Position numbers and translations under genes: made by a program. DNA of 64,000 nt. Origin: Segetibacter sp. 3557_3. GTDB taxonomy: Bacteria; Bacteroidota; Bacteroidia; Chitinophagales; Chitinophagaceae. Under the pieces are notes generated by a model. It was given only the letters and a program-made list of their open reading frames with translations, made no database searches and was not told where the DNA came from. The DNA lies in NCBI RefSeq assembly GCF_004354985.1, contig NZ_SMSK01000001.1, forward strand, positions 682,001 to 746,000, in the 5' to 3' direction. Shown piece after piece: positions 8,636-17,545 of this stretch (positions are counted from its first letter, which is position 1; each line of letters begins with the position of its first letter).

Positions 8636-9367
8636 TCAGGAACGCAGGAACACTGGCTTTCGGATAATAACTGGTGACCCTTTGGCCATTAACACAGATG
8701 AAGGTTCAGCAGATGCGAGGTGTTTGAATTGTGCCCCATACAACCCCGCAAAGTCGCAATTAACCCGCCAATTGGTAATCTTTTGTACCTGCCAGACATC
8801 GTGCTCGACACCGTATTCCACAGTTGTAGCTGCATCGTAACGATTGTACCCCCAGTAGTGCTCAAAAATGAACTCCTCTTCGCTGCCTTTTATGATAGAA
8901 TTTAGCGACGCTGATGCACTAACCTCAAGGGTATTCCAATTGTTCCTGTATTTCCAGCCATAATTTAGGGATAAGAGACCTTGCCGCAACTCCATTCCAT
9001 GTTTCATAGGCATAGCTTTGTACGCCTCATGATATAGTTTGTTGGCCATAATGGCAATGATAGGACTGGGAACAATTTCAGAGATGAAGACCACACCACG
9101 TTTCCATTTCTGTCCATCGAAGTGTTTGACATAAAAACGCAGGTTCACTTCTTCGAAATGGGTGTGCCATGGCCATTTTACGCCAAACACTTTGGTATCC
9201 CTAAACATAAAACCTACCAGGCTAATGAGGTGTTTACCTTCAAACGTGTCGAGCTCAGTAAACCGGGGTAGAAAAGGTTGGAGCAATTCAGGTTGCACCT
9301 GGTAGTTTACCATGACCAGGTTTTCCCATCGGGCTGTCAGAAAGATTTTCCGTTGCAATTGCGTCAT
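8636..9367 (-). CDS. DUF2071 (YqjF-like) protein
   Basis: 243 aa from the ATG at 9367, giving MTQLQRKIFLTARWENLVMV; a longer frame from 9430 adds 21 residues with no family likeness. Matches the YqjF/DUF2071 pattern: start with TARWENLVMVNYQVQPELLQ, LISLVGFMFRDTKVFGVKWP in the middle, and FVKHFDG-like/GVVFISEIVPSP. Members are cytosolic, about 240 residues, function unknown; the fold is related to acetoacetate decarboxylase. It is a single gene, divergent from the YciI-like gene. Confidence 0.82.
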   Translation of the reverse strand: MTQLQRKIFLTARWENLVMVNYQVQPELLQPFLPRFTELDTFEGKHLISLVGFMFRDTKVFGVKWPWHTHFEEVNLRFYVKHFDGQKWKRGVVFISEIVPSPIIAIMANKLYHEAYKAMPMKHGMELRQGLLSLNYGWKYRNNWNTLEVSASASLNSIIKGSEEEFIFEHYWGYNRYDAATTVEYGVEHDVWQVQKITNWRVNCDFAGLYGAQFKHLASAEPSSVLMAKGSPVIIRKPVFLRS

Positions 9368-9533
9368 ATTGATGGGGGCTAACCGCTTTTTATAAGTGGT
9401 AGAAAGGTACGAGCACCTGCATGGAAACACCGTCTGTTCAAAATAGTTGAAAGAACCCCTGGTTTCTAGTGTATCTGATGCGCTCGTGGTAAACTGATTA
9501 CCTTAAAAGTTTTCTAAAGGTGGTGAAACCCGT

Positions 9534-9562
9534 TGTGATAAAGAAATGCCTTGTTATATTTA
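9534..9562 (+). promoter_or_regulatory. Possible promoter of the YciI-like gene
   Basis: A -7-like TATATTTA at 9555-9562 with a TTG at 9534-9536, 18 bases upstream. It deviates from the Bacteroidota consensus TAnnTTTG in the last base. The gene starts 20 bases downstream. Confidence 0.35.
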
Positions 9563-9581
9563 AACCACATACTTAACCCTA

Positions 9582-9929
9582 ATGTCCACGGCAATGACCA
9601 TAACAGATGAGTACATGATGCAGATGATTGCTAAAACAAAAAGTTACTGTGTCGTTATTTTAAAGGCGGGCCCTCTTTTTACCGATGAAGCCTCAAAGCC
9701 AATCGTATGGGAGCATGGCCGCCGTAACTTCAGCTTACGCGAACAAGGCCTGTTGTCGATTGTGTGCCCGGTTATGGATGGAAGCGAGTTAACGGGTGTT
9801 GCGGTTTACAACGCAAGCCTTGAAGAAACGAAAAAACTTATGGAAGAAGACCCCGGAGTACAGGCAGGCATATTCACCTACGAAGTGCACGAATGCCGCA
9901 GCTTTCCGGGCGATCAGCTTCCTTCCTGA
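9582..9929 (+). CDS. YciI-like (YCII-related) domain protein
   Basis: 115 aa, cytosolic. Short ferredoxin-fold protein of the YCII-related type: SYCVVILKAGPLFTD, IVWEHGRRNFSLREQGLLS with the conserved His, then a strand-helix-strand with ASLEETKKLMEEDPGVQAG. Members bind small ligands or act in dehalogenation-like chemistry but most are uncharacterised. The frame is followed 22 bases later by the esterase gene on the same strand, so the two may form an operon. Confidence 0.65.
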   Translation: MSTAMTITDEYMMQMIAKTKSYCVVILKAGPLFTDEASKPIVWEHGRRNFSLREQGLLSIVCPVMDGSELTGVAVYNASLEETKKLMEEDPGVQAGIFTYEVHECRSFPGDQLPS

Positions 9930-9951
9930 TTTACAAAACAATGTCTTCAAC

Positions 9952-11082
9952 ATGCGATTTTTCCTGATACTACTATTCATATCTTTTGTACAACCAACCA
10001 TTGCGCAATACACCCTGCGCCTGGTAGTAAATGAGGCTGCCACCCGGCAAAATGAAACCTTTTATGCAAGCGGCAGTTTTAATAACTGGTCGCCGAATGA
10101 TCCTGCCTACCTGCTTAAACCTTATGGTACAAAGAGGAAAGCCGTGGTACTACGCAATATTCCTGCCGGCACGTACACTTTTAAGTTCACACGTGGCAGT
10201 TGGGAGAAAGTTGAGACTGCAGCCAACGGCTCCGACATCGAAAATCGTGAGGTGAAGGTTACGGGCGACACTACCGTAGCCGTTTCAGTTGCAGGCTGGA
10301 AGGACGACTTCCCGGTAAAACCAAAGCGGTTTACCGCGACCCCCCAGGTTAAACTGCTGGACAGTGCTTTTAAAATACCTCAACTGAATCGAAGCAGGCG
10401 GATTTGGATTTACCTTCCCCGGAGTTACGCAAGTTCGAAAAAGTCCTACCCCGTTATCTACATGCACGACGGGCAGAACCTGTTCAATGAACAAACGGCG
10501 GGTTCTGGAGAATGGGGTGTTGACGAAGCACTGGACAGTCTACAGCTCAAGACCGGCAAAGAAGCCATTGTTGTTGGCATAGACCATGGCGGGGACAAGC
10601 GGATGAATGAGTACAACCCTTACGACACGAAAGAGTTTGGCAAGGGAGAAGGTGATCTTTACCTTGAATTCCTGACAGCAACGTTGAAACCTTTTATCGA
10701 CAAGCAATACCGCACCCTTACCGGGCCGGTGCATACCTATATTGCCGGCAGTAGTATGGGTGGATTGATCAGCTTTTATGCCATTGTCAAATACCCAAAC
10801 GTATTTGGCGGTGCCGGCATCTTCTCCCCGTCATTTGCCGTAGCACCGGCGATCTACGAAGCAGCTCAGAAAGCCACCTGGACCACCGTTCGGCCAAAGT
10901 TGTTTTTTTACGCGGGCGGACAGGAAGGTCCATATATGGTTCCCGATATGAAGAAGATGGTAACGCTGGTGCAAAGTAAGCAAAGCTTTGCCGTTAGGGA
11001 CCTGGTATCACCCCTGAACAAACACAATGAACGGGCATGGCGGGAAGAGTTCCCTAACTTTTATAAGTGGATAATGCAATAA
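9952..11082 (+). CDS. Secreted esterase with N-terminal CBM48/CBM20-like module
   Basis: 376 aa from the ATG at 9952, which opens a signal peptide (MRFFLILLFISFVQPTIAQ); a longer frame beginning with TTG has 52 extra residues without features. Residues 20-115 resemble a starch-binding/isoamylase-N-like beta sandwich (FYASGSFNNWSPND, IPAGTYTFKFTRGSW). Residues 125-370 are an esterase D-type alpha/beta hydrolase: VIYMHDGQNLFNE, nucleophile Ser268 in GSSMGG, and a late His in NKHNERAW. Such proteins hydrolyse feruloyl, acetyl or siderophore esters; the substrate here is open. The gene ends 1 bp from the stop of the convergent gene. Confidence 0.83.
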   Translation: MRFFLILLFISFVQPTIAQYTLRLVVNEAATRQNETFYASGSFNNWSPNDPAYLLKPYGTKRKAVVLRNIPAGTYTFKFTRGSWEKVETAANGSDIENREVKVTGDTTVAVSVAGWKDDFPVKPKRFTATPQVKLLDSAFKIPQLNRSRRIWIYLPRSYASSKKSYPVIYMHDGQNLFNEQTAGSGEWGVDEALDSLQLKTGKEAIVVGIDHGGDKRMNEYNPYDTKEFGKGEGDLYLEFLTATLKPFIDKQYRTLTGPVHTYIAGSSMGGLISFYAIVKYPNVFGGAGIFSPSFAVAPAIYEAAQKATWTTVRPKLFFYAGGQEGPYMVPDMKKMVTLVQSKQSFAVRDLVSPLNKHNERAWREEFPNFYKWIMQ

Positions 11083-11083
11083 G

Positions 11084-12628
11084 CTATCGCATCCGAAGTA
11101 GGTATTTATTCCGGATAATATTTTCAACCGGCTCTCCGCTGATTTTACTTTCCAACCAGGAAGGAATATCGAGGTACAGGAACGCCCTGGTCTCGTAGTG
11201 GTCCTGTTCAAGGCTCTTCAACTTATTCAGCAGCTTTTCAAATTCAGGCTTAAGCTTACGATACGATGTATGAAAGGTGTTCCGGATAAACTTAAAAATC
11301 TCTACCTCTACAACGCTCAGACTTTCCATTTTGGCCATAAAGCGGTAAACGGATTTAATCAGGTATTCAAGTATGTCTACATTACCCAGTTCATAATGCG
11401 CGATCAGGTGTAATAGCCGGGCATAACACTGCAGGTCGGTGCGCAGGTCAACCTTCCAATTGATGATTTTATTCAGGTAATCAATCGTTTTATTATAGTC
11501 GCCGCTACCGAAATAAAGCGAAGCAATCTTGTAGTAAAACACTAGAACCCGGTGTCGGTCAAGGTACAGGGTGTACTCTTTTAATTTCTCTTCAATCTCC
11601 GGCACCAGCGAGAGCCCTTCGGTAAAGCTGCCCTGTAGAAAGTGCCTGTTGAGTTTGGATATGTTTAGGTAAACAAAAGTTTGTATCCGGTTATTATCAT
11701 TTTGCTTTACCAGTTCCGAGGCTGCAAACGCCTCAAACCTCGTTAGTTCTTCATCCAGCTTCCGGTAATTCTGAAGGTCAAAGTGGGCGCCCATCAGGTT
11801 GTGCATGCCTTTAATATAATGCCCGGTTTCCAGTTCGATCATCATGGGTTCCTTATTAAACAGGTCAACCCAACGTTGCGTATACCGGTAGTACATCAGG
11901 AAGTCCTGGCGGATAAACGCATACCAGCAATAGCTTTGGTACAGGTACAGCTTTTCGTAAAAACTGGTCGCTTTCTCCTGCCCTCCCGGTAGCTGATCCT
12001 CAAAAAACGATTTAATGGCCGCGGCATCCTGCTCGTTTCGTGCATGCCCGTGTTTAATGTACCAACTGTACAACTTCAATGACAGGTTAGAAAACCGCGT
12101 GATCATGGCCAGCCGGGTAGTCACATATTCTGCCTGGCCGGCGAGGTTGTCGGCACGGTCTTCCATACTGCGGGTTATGTGCAGGGCCTCGATCTTCTTT
12201 TCGAGGAACAACACCTGTAATAGAAAGCTTAACTGGTTGTGTTCGGTAGCTACCTCCTTAATCTTATCAAGTATACGCAGGCTTTGGTGATATAAGCCTT
12301 TGTTGTAAAGAATACGGGCATAATCCAACTGGTCATTCAACTGCAGGTCAATTGCATCCTGGCTTTTCAATAAACGCAGGCTGGCAAGGAGTTGTTTGTA
12401 CAGGTGCGCCTTCATGTTTGAAAGCTGCTGTTTTTTGATGCCCGGATTTTTGCGTAATAACAGCTCTTCATCATACTCCGTCATTTTCTCGAGCGCGTCA
12501 AACAACTGAATTACCTTTAAGTCTTCTGACGACGAGTTGCGGGTGACATAGAGCTTGAAGTTTCGCTTTTCTGCCTTTGTAAGTGAGTAAATCAGTTGAA
12601 AAAGTGCATCCGTCGACGAGTTGGGCAT
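11084..12628 (-). CDS. Hypothetical helical-repeat protein, 514 aa
   Basis: No function recognised. The protein is almost entirely helical with no signal peptide or membrane segment. Its first 90 residues (TDALFQLIYSLTKAEKRNFK, LFDALEKMTEYDEELLL, LSNMKAHLYKQLLASLRLL) resemble a conserved N-terminal motif seen in long hypothetical proteins of this phylum; later parts have TPR-like spacing (ARILYNKGLYHQSLRILDKI, IASLYFGSGDYNKTIDYLNK). A scaffold or regulatory role is only a guess. Transcribed alone, divergent from leuA, convergent with the esterase. Confidence 0.7.
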   Translation of the reverse strand: MPNSSTDALFQLIYSLTKAEKRNFKLYVTRNSSSEDLKVIQLFDALEKMTEYDEELLLRKNPGIKKQQLSNMKAHLYKQLLASLRLLKSQDAIDLQLNDQLDYARILYNKGLYHQSLRILDKIKEVATEHNQLSFLLQVLFLEKKIEALHITRSMEDRADNLAGQAEYVTTRLAMITRFSNLSLKLYSWYIKHGHARNEQDAAAIKSFFEDQLPGGQEKATSFYEKLYLYQSYCWYAFIRQDFLMYYRYTQRWVDLFNKEPMMIELETGHYIKGMHNLMGAHFDLQNYRKLDEELTRFEAFAASELVKQNDNNRIQTFVYLNISKLNRHFLQGSFTEGLSLVPEIEEKLKEYTLYLDRHRVLVFYYKIASLYFGSGDYNKTIDYLNKIINWKVDLRTDLQCYARLLHLIAHYELGNVDILEYLIKSVYRFMAKMESLSVVEVEIFKFIRNTFHTSYRKLKPEFEKLLNKLKSLEQDHYETRAFLYLDIPSWLESKISGEPVENIIRNKYLLRMR

Positions 12629-12686
12629 CGTAATAATTTTGCTTTGAAATGCAGTACCAGTAAGAACTTCACTGCATTAGCACTCA

Positions 12687-12716
12687 TTTAAAATCCGTAG
12701 AAGCATATTAATTTTG
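12687..12716 (+). promoter_or_regulatory. Candidate promoter of leuA
   Basis: Consensus -7 box TAATTTTG at 12709-12716 (TAnnTTTG) with TTTA at 12687-12690, spaced by 18 bases. This leaves a 5' leader of about 100 bases before leuA, in which no leucine-rich leader peptide or terminator was found. Confidence 0.45.
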
Positions 12717-12826
12717 TATGAAATATGCTTTAGCACGTACGTAAATTCGTCTGCAGGAGGTTTCAAACGGTAAGCATAGTTCACAAATATAAACCCCCGC
12801 TGATTTTCAACCTTTAAAAATTAGTT

Positions 12827-13999
12827 ATGAGTGGTAAGCAGGTTTACATATTCGACACCACCCTCAGGGATGGTGAACAGGTTCCGGGCTGTAAACTGAA
12901 TACCGAAGAAAAAGTTGACCTCGCAGTAAGGCTCGAGGAGATGGGAGTCGACATTCTTGAAGCAGGCTTTCCCGTTTCCAGTCCGGGCGACTTTCAATCG
13001 GTAACCATGATCTCCCGCACCCTTAAACATGCTGTTGTGTGCGGACTTACCCGCGCCGTGCAGAAAGACATAGAAGTTGCGGCCCAGGCGCTCAAATATG
13101 CAAAACGTTCACGTATTCATACCGGTATCGGCACATCTGACTCTCACATTAAAGGAAAATTTAATTCAAATCGCGAAGACATTTTAAAGCGGGCCGTGCA
13201 GTGCGTTAAATGGGCAAGGAACTTTACCGACGATGTTGAATTTTATGCTGAAGATGCTGGTCGTACCGATAACGAATACCTGGCAAGAATCTGCGAAGCT
13301 GTGGTAAACGCAGGAGCAACTACCCTTAACATTCCTGATACAACCGGTTATTGCCTTCCACACCAATATGGCGAAAAAATCGCCTTTCTTGTAAACAACG
13401 TGCCTAATATTGACAAGGCGGTAATTTCCTGCCATTGCCATAACGATCTTGGACTGGCTACCGCAAATGCCATTGCCGGTGTAATCGGGGGCGCGCGCCA
13501 AATCGAATGTACGATCAATGGTCTTGGCGAAAGGGCTGGCAACACTTCGCTTGAGGAAGTTGTTATGATCATCAACCAACACAAACACCTGGGCTTTTAT
13601 ACCAACATTAACCCCAAACTGCTTAATCCAATGAGCAGGCTGGTATCCGATACCATGCGTATGCCGGTTCAACCAAACAAGGCTATCGTTGGCTCTAATG
13701 CTTTTTCACATTCATCAGGTATCCACCAGGATGGTTTCCTTAAAGATGCAACCACATATGAAATCATCAACCCTGTTGAGGTTGGTGCAGACGAAAGCAA
13801 GATTGTGCTTACTGCCCGCAGCGGGCGGAGCGCACTCGCTTTCCGGTTACAACAACTTGGTTTTACCTTTAACAGAAATGATATTGACGTGATTTATGAG
13901 TCTTTTTTGAAGACCGCCGACGTAAAAAAAGAGGTTATGCAGGAAGACCTGTATGAACTTGCGAACGCCTACCAGTTACAGGTATCCCCCGTAAATTAA
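12827..13999 (+). CDS. leuA: 2-isopropylmalate synthase, short form
   Basis: 390 aa. First committed step to leucine: acetyl-CoA plus 2-oxoisovalerate gives 2-isopropylmalate. The TIM-barrel HMGL domain is complete: [13 protein letters not shown] with the metal-binding Asp, [20 protein letters not shown] with metal-binding His residues, and [15 protein letters not shown]. The subdomain with [11 protein letters not shown] follows. The protein ends near residue 390, so the C-terminal LeuA allosteric dimer domain (about 120-150 residues in classical 510-aa enzymes) is missing. First gene of leuA-leuC-leuD-leuB, and distinction from homocitrate or citramalate synthase rests mainly on this context. 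Confidence 0.92.
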   Translation: MSGKQVYIFDTTLRDGEQVPGCKLNTEEKVDLAVRLEEMGVDILEAGFPVSSPGDFQSVTMISRTLKHAVVCGLTRAVQKDIEVAAQALKYAKRSRIHTGIGTSDSHIKGKFNSNREDILKRAVQCVKWARNFTDDVEFYAEDAGRTDNEYLARICEAVVNAGATTLNIPDTTGYCLPHQYGEKIAFLVNNVPNIDKAVISCHCHNDLGLATANAIAGVIGGARQIECTINGLGERAGNTSLEEVVMIINQHKHLGFYTNINPKLLNPMSRLVSDTMRMPVQPNKAIVGSNAFSHSSGIHQDGFLKDATTYEIINPVEVGADESKIVLTARSGRSALAFRLQQLGFTFNRNDIDVIYESFLKTADVKKEVMQEDLYELANAYQLQVSPVN

Positions 14000-14003
14000 A
14001 TAT

Positions 14004-14054
14004 GGACCCGGCACTATCGCGCCATTTAACATCGTTGCGTCGCACTCTTGTACT
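14004..14054 (-). repeat. Dispersed intergenic repeat, copy B (between leuA and leuC)
   Basis: On the minus strand it reads GTACAAGAGTGCGACGCAAC GATG then a degenerate stretch and GCCGGGTC, matching copies D and F over both ends. It fills most of the 95-bp gap between leuA and leuC, so it is transcribed within the leu operon. Confidence 0.7.
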
Positions 14055-14094
14055 ATTTGTACTTTTTTCATCTATAAACAATTGCTCAATTTAA

Positions 14095-15507
14095 ATGGCA
14101 AATACACTTTTTGATAAAATCTGGGACAGGCACGTAGTAAAGTCAATTCCCGACGGACCTTCGGTGCTGTACATCGACAAACATTTTATTCACGAAGTAA
14201 CCAGCCCACAGGCTTTTAGTGGTATCGAGAAAAGGGGTCTTAAAGTATTCCGGCCCAAACAGGTTGTTGCTACAGCCGACCATAACGTACCTACTAAAGA
14301 CCAGCACCTGCCGATAAAGGAATATTTATCGCGGATGCAGGTAGAGAAACTCACCGAAAATTGCGCAAATCACAACATCGAATTATACGGTTTAGGACAT
14401 CCATATCAGGGAATAGTTCATATTATCGGCCCTGAACTGGGCATTACGCAGCCTGGGATGACGATTGTTTGCGGTGATAGCCACACCTCCACACACGGCG
14501 CTTTTGGTGCCATTGCATTCGGAATTGGCACCAGCGAAGTGGAAATGGTTTTTGCTTCGCAATGCGTGTTACAAACAAAACCAAAATCGATGCGCATCAA
14601 TATCGAAGGCGAGTTGCCTCCCGGTGTTGTATCGAAAGATATCGTACTTTATATTATTGCTAAGATTTCTGCCGCCGGTGCTACGGGGTATTTTGTAGAG
14701 TTTGCCGGATCAGCCATCAGGCGGCTTTCGATGGAAGCCCGTATGACCATCTGCAATATGAGTATCGAAATGGGTGCAAGAGGTGGAATGATCGCTCCCG
14801 ATGAAACCACCTTTGAATACATGAAAGGTCGCCGCTTTGCACCAGTCGGTGCTGAATGGGATCGGAAGGTCGCTGAATGGAAAGAACTCGTTTCAGCTGA
14901 CGACGCCGTTTTTGATAAGGAAATCTTCATCAAAGCAGAGGATATCCAACCAATGATCACTTACGGCACCAACCCGGGTCTTGGAATTGCGGTAAACTCG
15001 CTTATCCCCGTTGCAGAAACGATCCCTGATGAAGGAGAAAGAAAAAATCTTGAAAAAGCACTTGCGTATATGGGTCTTACCGGCGGTAAGTCGCTGATTG
15101 GTATGCCAGTGCAGCACATCTTTATCGGTAGTTGCACCAACGCCAGGATCGAAGATTTAAGACTTGTGGCCGGGGTTGTAAAAGGAAGAAAGAAAAACGA
15201 ACATGTGCAGGTAATGATCGTTCCCGGTTCGCAGCAGGTAGCCAGGCAGGCGCACGAAGAAGGATTGGACCAGATCTTTATCGAAGCTGGCTTTGAGATC
15301 CGCCAGGCAGGCTGTAGTGCATGCCTTGGTATGAACGAAGACAAAATTCCTGCAGGTGAATACTGCATTTCAACAAGTAACCGGAATTTCGAAGGCAGGC
15401 AAGGTGCCGGCGCCCGTACCTTACTGGCAAGTCCACTTACTGCAGCCGCTGCTGCCATCACCGGGGTAGTTACCGATATTCGTGATCTTCCACCAGTGAA
15501 CAGCTAA
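14095..15507 (+). CDS. leuC: 3-isopropylmalate dehydratase, large subunit
   Basis: 470 aa, the usual length. With LeuD it isomerises 2-isopropylmalate to 3-isopropylmalate using a 4Fe-4S cluster. Seen: [18 protein letters not shown] at the start, [20 protein letters not shown], the first cluster cysteine in [13 protein letters not shown] (about residue 347) and the other two in [11 protein letters not shown] (about residues 406-409). The heteromeric form is confirmed by the separate leuD 31 bases downstream. Confidence 0.97.
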   Translation: MANTLFDKIWDRHVVKSIPDGPSVLYIDKHFIHEVTSPQAFSGIEKRGLKVFRPKQVVATADHNVPTKDQHLPIKEYLSRMQVEKLTENCANHNIELYGLGHPYQGIVHIIGPELGITQPGMTIVCGDSHTSTHGAFGAIAFGIGTSEVEMVFASQCVLQTKPKSMRINIEGELPPGVVSKDIVLYIIAKISAAGATGYFVEFAGSAIRRLSMEARMTICNMSIEMGARGGMIAPDETTFEYMKGRRFAPVGAEWDRKVAEWKELVSADDAVFDKEIFIKAEDIQPMITYGTNPGLGIAVNSLIPVAETIPDEGERKNLEKALAYMGLTGGKSLIGMPVQHIFIGSCTNARIEDLRLVAGVVKGRKKNEHVQVMIVPGSQQVARQAHEEGLDQIFIEAGFEIRQAGCSACLGMNEDKIPAGEYCISTSNRNFEGRQGAGARTLLASPLTAAAAAITGVVTDIRDLPPVNS

Positions 15508-15538
15508 TAACATAAATAGTTAAACGAGGTATTTAGGT

Positions 15539-16126
15539 ATGGAAAAATTAGAAGTTCTTCAAAGCAGGTTTTATCCTTTACCGGCTGAAAATGTGGATAC
15601 CGACCAGATCATTCCGGCGCGTTTTCTTAAAGCAACTACCCGCGATGGTTTTGGAAAAAACCTTTTTCGCGACTGGCGCTACCTAAACGACAATGAACAA
15701 ACACCAAAGCCAGACTTTGTTTTGAACCAGCCGCAATACAGCGGGCAGATACTTGTGGCCGGAAAAAACTTCGGCAGCGGTTCATCACGCGAGCACGCAG
15801 CCTGGGCCCTTCTCGACTTTGGGTTCCGGGTTATCATATCAAGCTTCTTTGCCGACATTTTTAAAAACAATGCCCTCAACAATGGAGTATTGCCGGTGCA
15901 GGTTTCCGAACAGTTTCTTACGAGAATATTACAACTTGGCCCCGAAGCTACATTAACCGTAAACGTTGCCGCGCAAACAGTGACCATCGATGAAACAGGA
16001 GAACAGGAAACTTTTGAAATCAATAACTATAAAAAGACCTGCCTGATCAATGGTTACGACGATATCGACTACCTGCTGAGTGTGCGTGCCGAAATACAGG
16101 AGTACGAGAACCTTGCATCACACTAA
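15539..16126 (+). CDS. leuD: 3-isopropylmalate dehydratase, small subunit
   Basis: 195 aa. Swivel-domain partner of LeuC. Diagnostic motifs: [17 protein letters not shown] near residue 20 and [20 protein letters not shown] near residue 75, followed by [20 protein letters not shown]. Length is typical. Between leuC and leuB in one operon. Confidence 0.97.
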   Translation: MEKLEVLQSRFYPLPAENVDTDQIIPARFLKATTRDGFGKNLFRDWRYLNDNEQTPKPDFVLNQPQYSGQILVAGKNFGSGSSREHAAWALLDFGFRVIISSFFADIFKNNALNNGVLPVQVSEQFLTRILQLGPEATLTVNVAAQTVTIDETGEQETFEINNYKKTCLINGYDDIDYLLSVRAEIQEYENLASH

Positions 16127-16208
16127 TCCCCTTCTTCCCGGAAGGTATTCAACACCACAAACGCATTACTCGGGAAGTAATGACGTAGCCGACCAAAGCA
16201 GCAAACGA

Positions 16209-17324
16209 ATGAATAAAAATATTGCAGTCATATTGGGAGATGGAATTGGGCCTGAAGTAACGCAGCAATCCATTAAGGTGCTTGATGCTATCGGTCGCCA
16301 GTTCAAACACACTTTTGAATATTCATATGGTCTCATGGGTGCCGATGCCATAGATAAGACCGGTAATCCCCTGCCCGATGAAACCCTTGAAACCTGTTTA
16401 AAAAGCGACGCCATCCTTTTTGGAGCCATTGGGCATCCCAAATACGATAACGATCCAACGGCCAAAGTGCGGCCCGAGCAGGGTTTGCTGAGGATCAGGA
16501 AAGAACTGGGTCTATTTGCCAACATCCGGCCGGTAACTACCTATCCATCTTTGCACCATTTGTCGCCGTTAAAAAATACTCGGCTCGAGGGAGTTGACTT
16601 TATCATCTTCCGTGAGCTCACGGGTGGAATTTACTTTGGCGATAAAAATCTGAGTGAAGACGGCAACCAGGCTTCAGATAATTGTGTATACAACCGTTCT
16701 GAAATCGAGCGGGTAGCCCACCTGGCTTTTCAAAGTGCACGCCAACGAAGAAAGATGCTCACTCTTGTTGATAAGGCCAACGTTCTAGAGACCTCACGTT
16801 TATGGAGAAAGGTCGTGCAGCAGCTTTCTAGCCAGTATGCCGATGTGAAGGTGGATTATATGTTTGTTGATAATGCTGCTATGCAGATTATCCTGAATCC
16901 AAAGCAATTTGATGTTATCCTCACCGAAAATATGTTTGGTGATATCATCAGCGACGAAGCAAGTGTAATTGCCGGGTCGCTTGGTTTACTGCCCTCGTCG
17001 TCTGTTGGAAGTAAACTCGCCCTGTTCGAACCCATTCATGGCAGTTATCCGCAGGCAGCAGGAAAAGACATTGCTAACCCCATCGGCTCAATCCTATCCG
17101 CGGCGATGATGCTTGATTATTTTGGGATGCTTAAAGAAGCCGCAATGATAAGAGAAGCTGTTGGGTGGACACTTGGCAATTCATTGGTTACCAAGGACAT
17201 CGATCCCATCAATTTCTATTTTACTTCTACCATTGGTGAGCTTGTTACCGATTATATTATCAACCCGGATCACCAAAAAATTAACAAGCATAACGTAGAG
17301 TTGAGAAAGTCTACGATTATATAA
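16209..17324 (+). CDS. leuB: 3-isopropylmalate dehydrogenase
   Basis: 371 aa from the ATG at 16209, which begins MNKNIAVILGDGIGPEVTQQ; an in-frame upstream extension overlapping leuD has no family likeness. Oxidative decarboxylation of 3-isopropylmalate with NAD+. Motifs: GDGIGPEV, the substrate-binding RELTGGIYFG, the Mg-binding region VDNAAMQIILNPKQFDVILT and ENMFGDIISDEAS, and NAD-binding FEPIHGSYPQAAGK. Last gene of the leu group; the ilv attenuator begins a few bases after its stop. Confidence 0.96.
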   Translation: MNKNIAVILGDGIGPEVTQQSIKVLDAIGRQFKHTFEYSYGLMGADAIDKTGNPLPDETLETCLKSDAILFGAIGHPKYDNDPTAKVRPEQGLLRIRKELGLFANIRPVTTYPSLHHLSPLKNTRLEGVDFIIFRELTGGIYFGDKNLSEDGNQASDNCVYNRSEIERVAHLAFQSARQRRKMLTLVDKANVLETSRLWRKVVQQLSSQYADVKVDYMFVDNAAMQIILNPKQFDVILTENMFGDIISDEASVIAGSLGLLPSSSVGSKLALFEPIHGSYPQAAGKDIANPIGSILSAAMMLDYFGMLKEAAMIREAVGWTLGNSLVTKDIDPINFYFTSTIGELVTDYIINPDHQKINKHNVELRKSTII

Positions 17325-17331
17325 AAAGTTC

Positions 17332-17363
17332 TTTGTTTTTCTAATTCACGGGAGTTATATTTG
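17332..17363 (+). promoter_or_regulatory. Promoter of the ilv leader and operon
   Basis: A perfect Bacteroidota-type promoter: TTTG at 17332-17335, 20-base spacer, TATATTTG at 17356-17363 (TAnnTTTG). The likely transcription start falls around 17368-17371, only a few bases before the leader-peptide ATG at 17374. This lets the ilv genes be transcribed separately from leuACDB. Confidence 0.65.
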
Positions 17364-17373
17364 CTTCAACCTC

Positions 17374-17478
17374 ATGTTGAAAAGCAGATTACATAATGGC
17401 CTTACACTAGTCACCCGAATTATTGTGGTGGTCATTATAATTATTCCCGCTTTCACCGGAGGTGCACTCAGTATTTAA
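17374..17478 (+). CDS. ilv operon leader peptide (attenuator), 34 aa
   Basis: Reads MLKSRLHNGLTLVTR, then nine consecutive Ile/Val residues (IIVVVIIII, residues 16-24, codons at 17419-17445), then PAFTGGALSI and stop. Five Leu codons also occur. The Ile/Val run followed by proline and a GGAL-like tail is very similar to the E. coli ilvGMEDA leader (which I recall as VVVIIIPPCGAALG). It is directly followed by mutually exclusive antiterminator and terminator helices and by ilvE. Low charged Ile- or Val-tRNA would stall ribosomes on the run and open transcription. A control peptide, not expected to have its own function. Confidence 0.85.
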   Translation: MLKSRLHNGLTLVTRIIVVVIIIIPAFTGGALSI

Positions 17479-17510
17479 AATCTAAATCAAAATACTTAAA
17501 GCCCACCTCC
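17458..17510 (+). promoter_or_regulatory. ilv antiterminator structure
   Basis: GGAGGTG at 17458-17464 (inside codons 29-31 of the leader) is perfectly complementary to CACCTCC at 17504-17510, the left arm region of the terminator. A second helix, AGTATTT at 17470-17476 with AAATACT at 17490-17496, stacks inside it. Both helices cannot coexist with the terminator. A ribosome stalled on codons 16-24 would leave 17458 onward free, so the geometry fits attenuation. Confidence 0.8.
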
Positions 17511-17527
17511 AAAAAGGTGGGCTTTTT
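17498..17527 (+). terminator. ilv attenuator terminator
   Basis: Intrinsic terminator: AAAGCCCACCT at 17498-17508 pairs with AGGTGGGCTTT at 17515-17525 around a short loop, followed by a T-run. It lies between the leader peptide and ilvE, 20 bases after the leader stop. Confidence 0.9.
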
Positions 17528-17545
17528 TATTTCAACAACCTCGGT

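Noticed and set aside
12719-12745. Eight-codon frame as a leucine leader for leuA
   Set aside because: It has one Leu codon, starts about where transcription would begin, and is not followed by a terminator hairpin.
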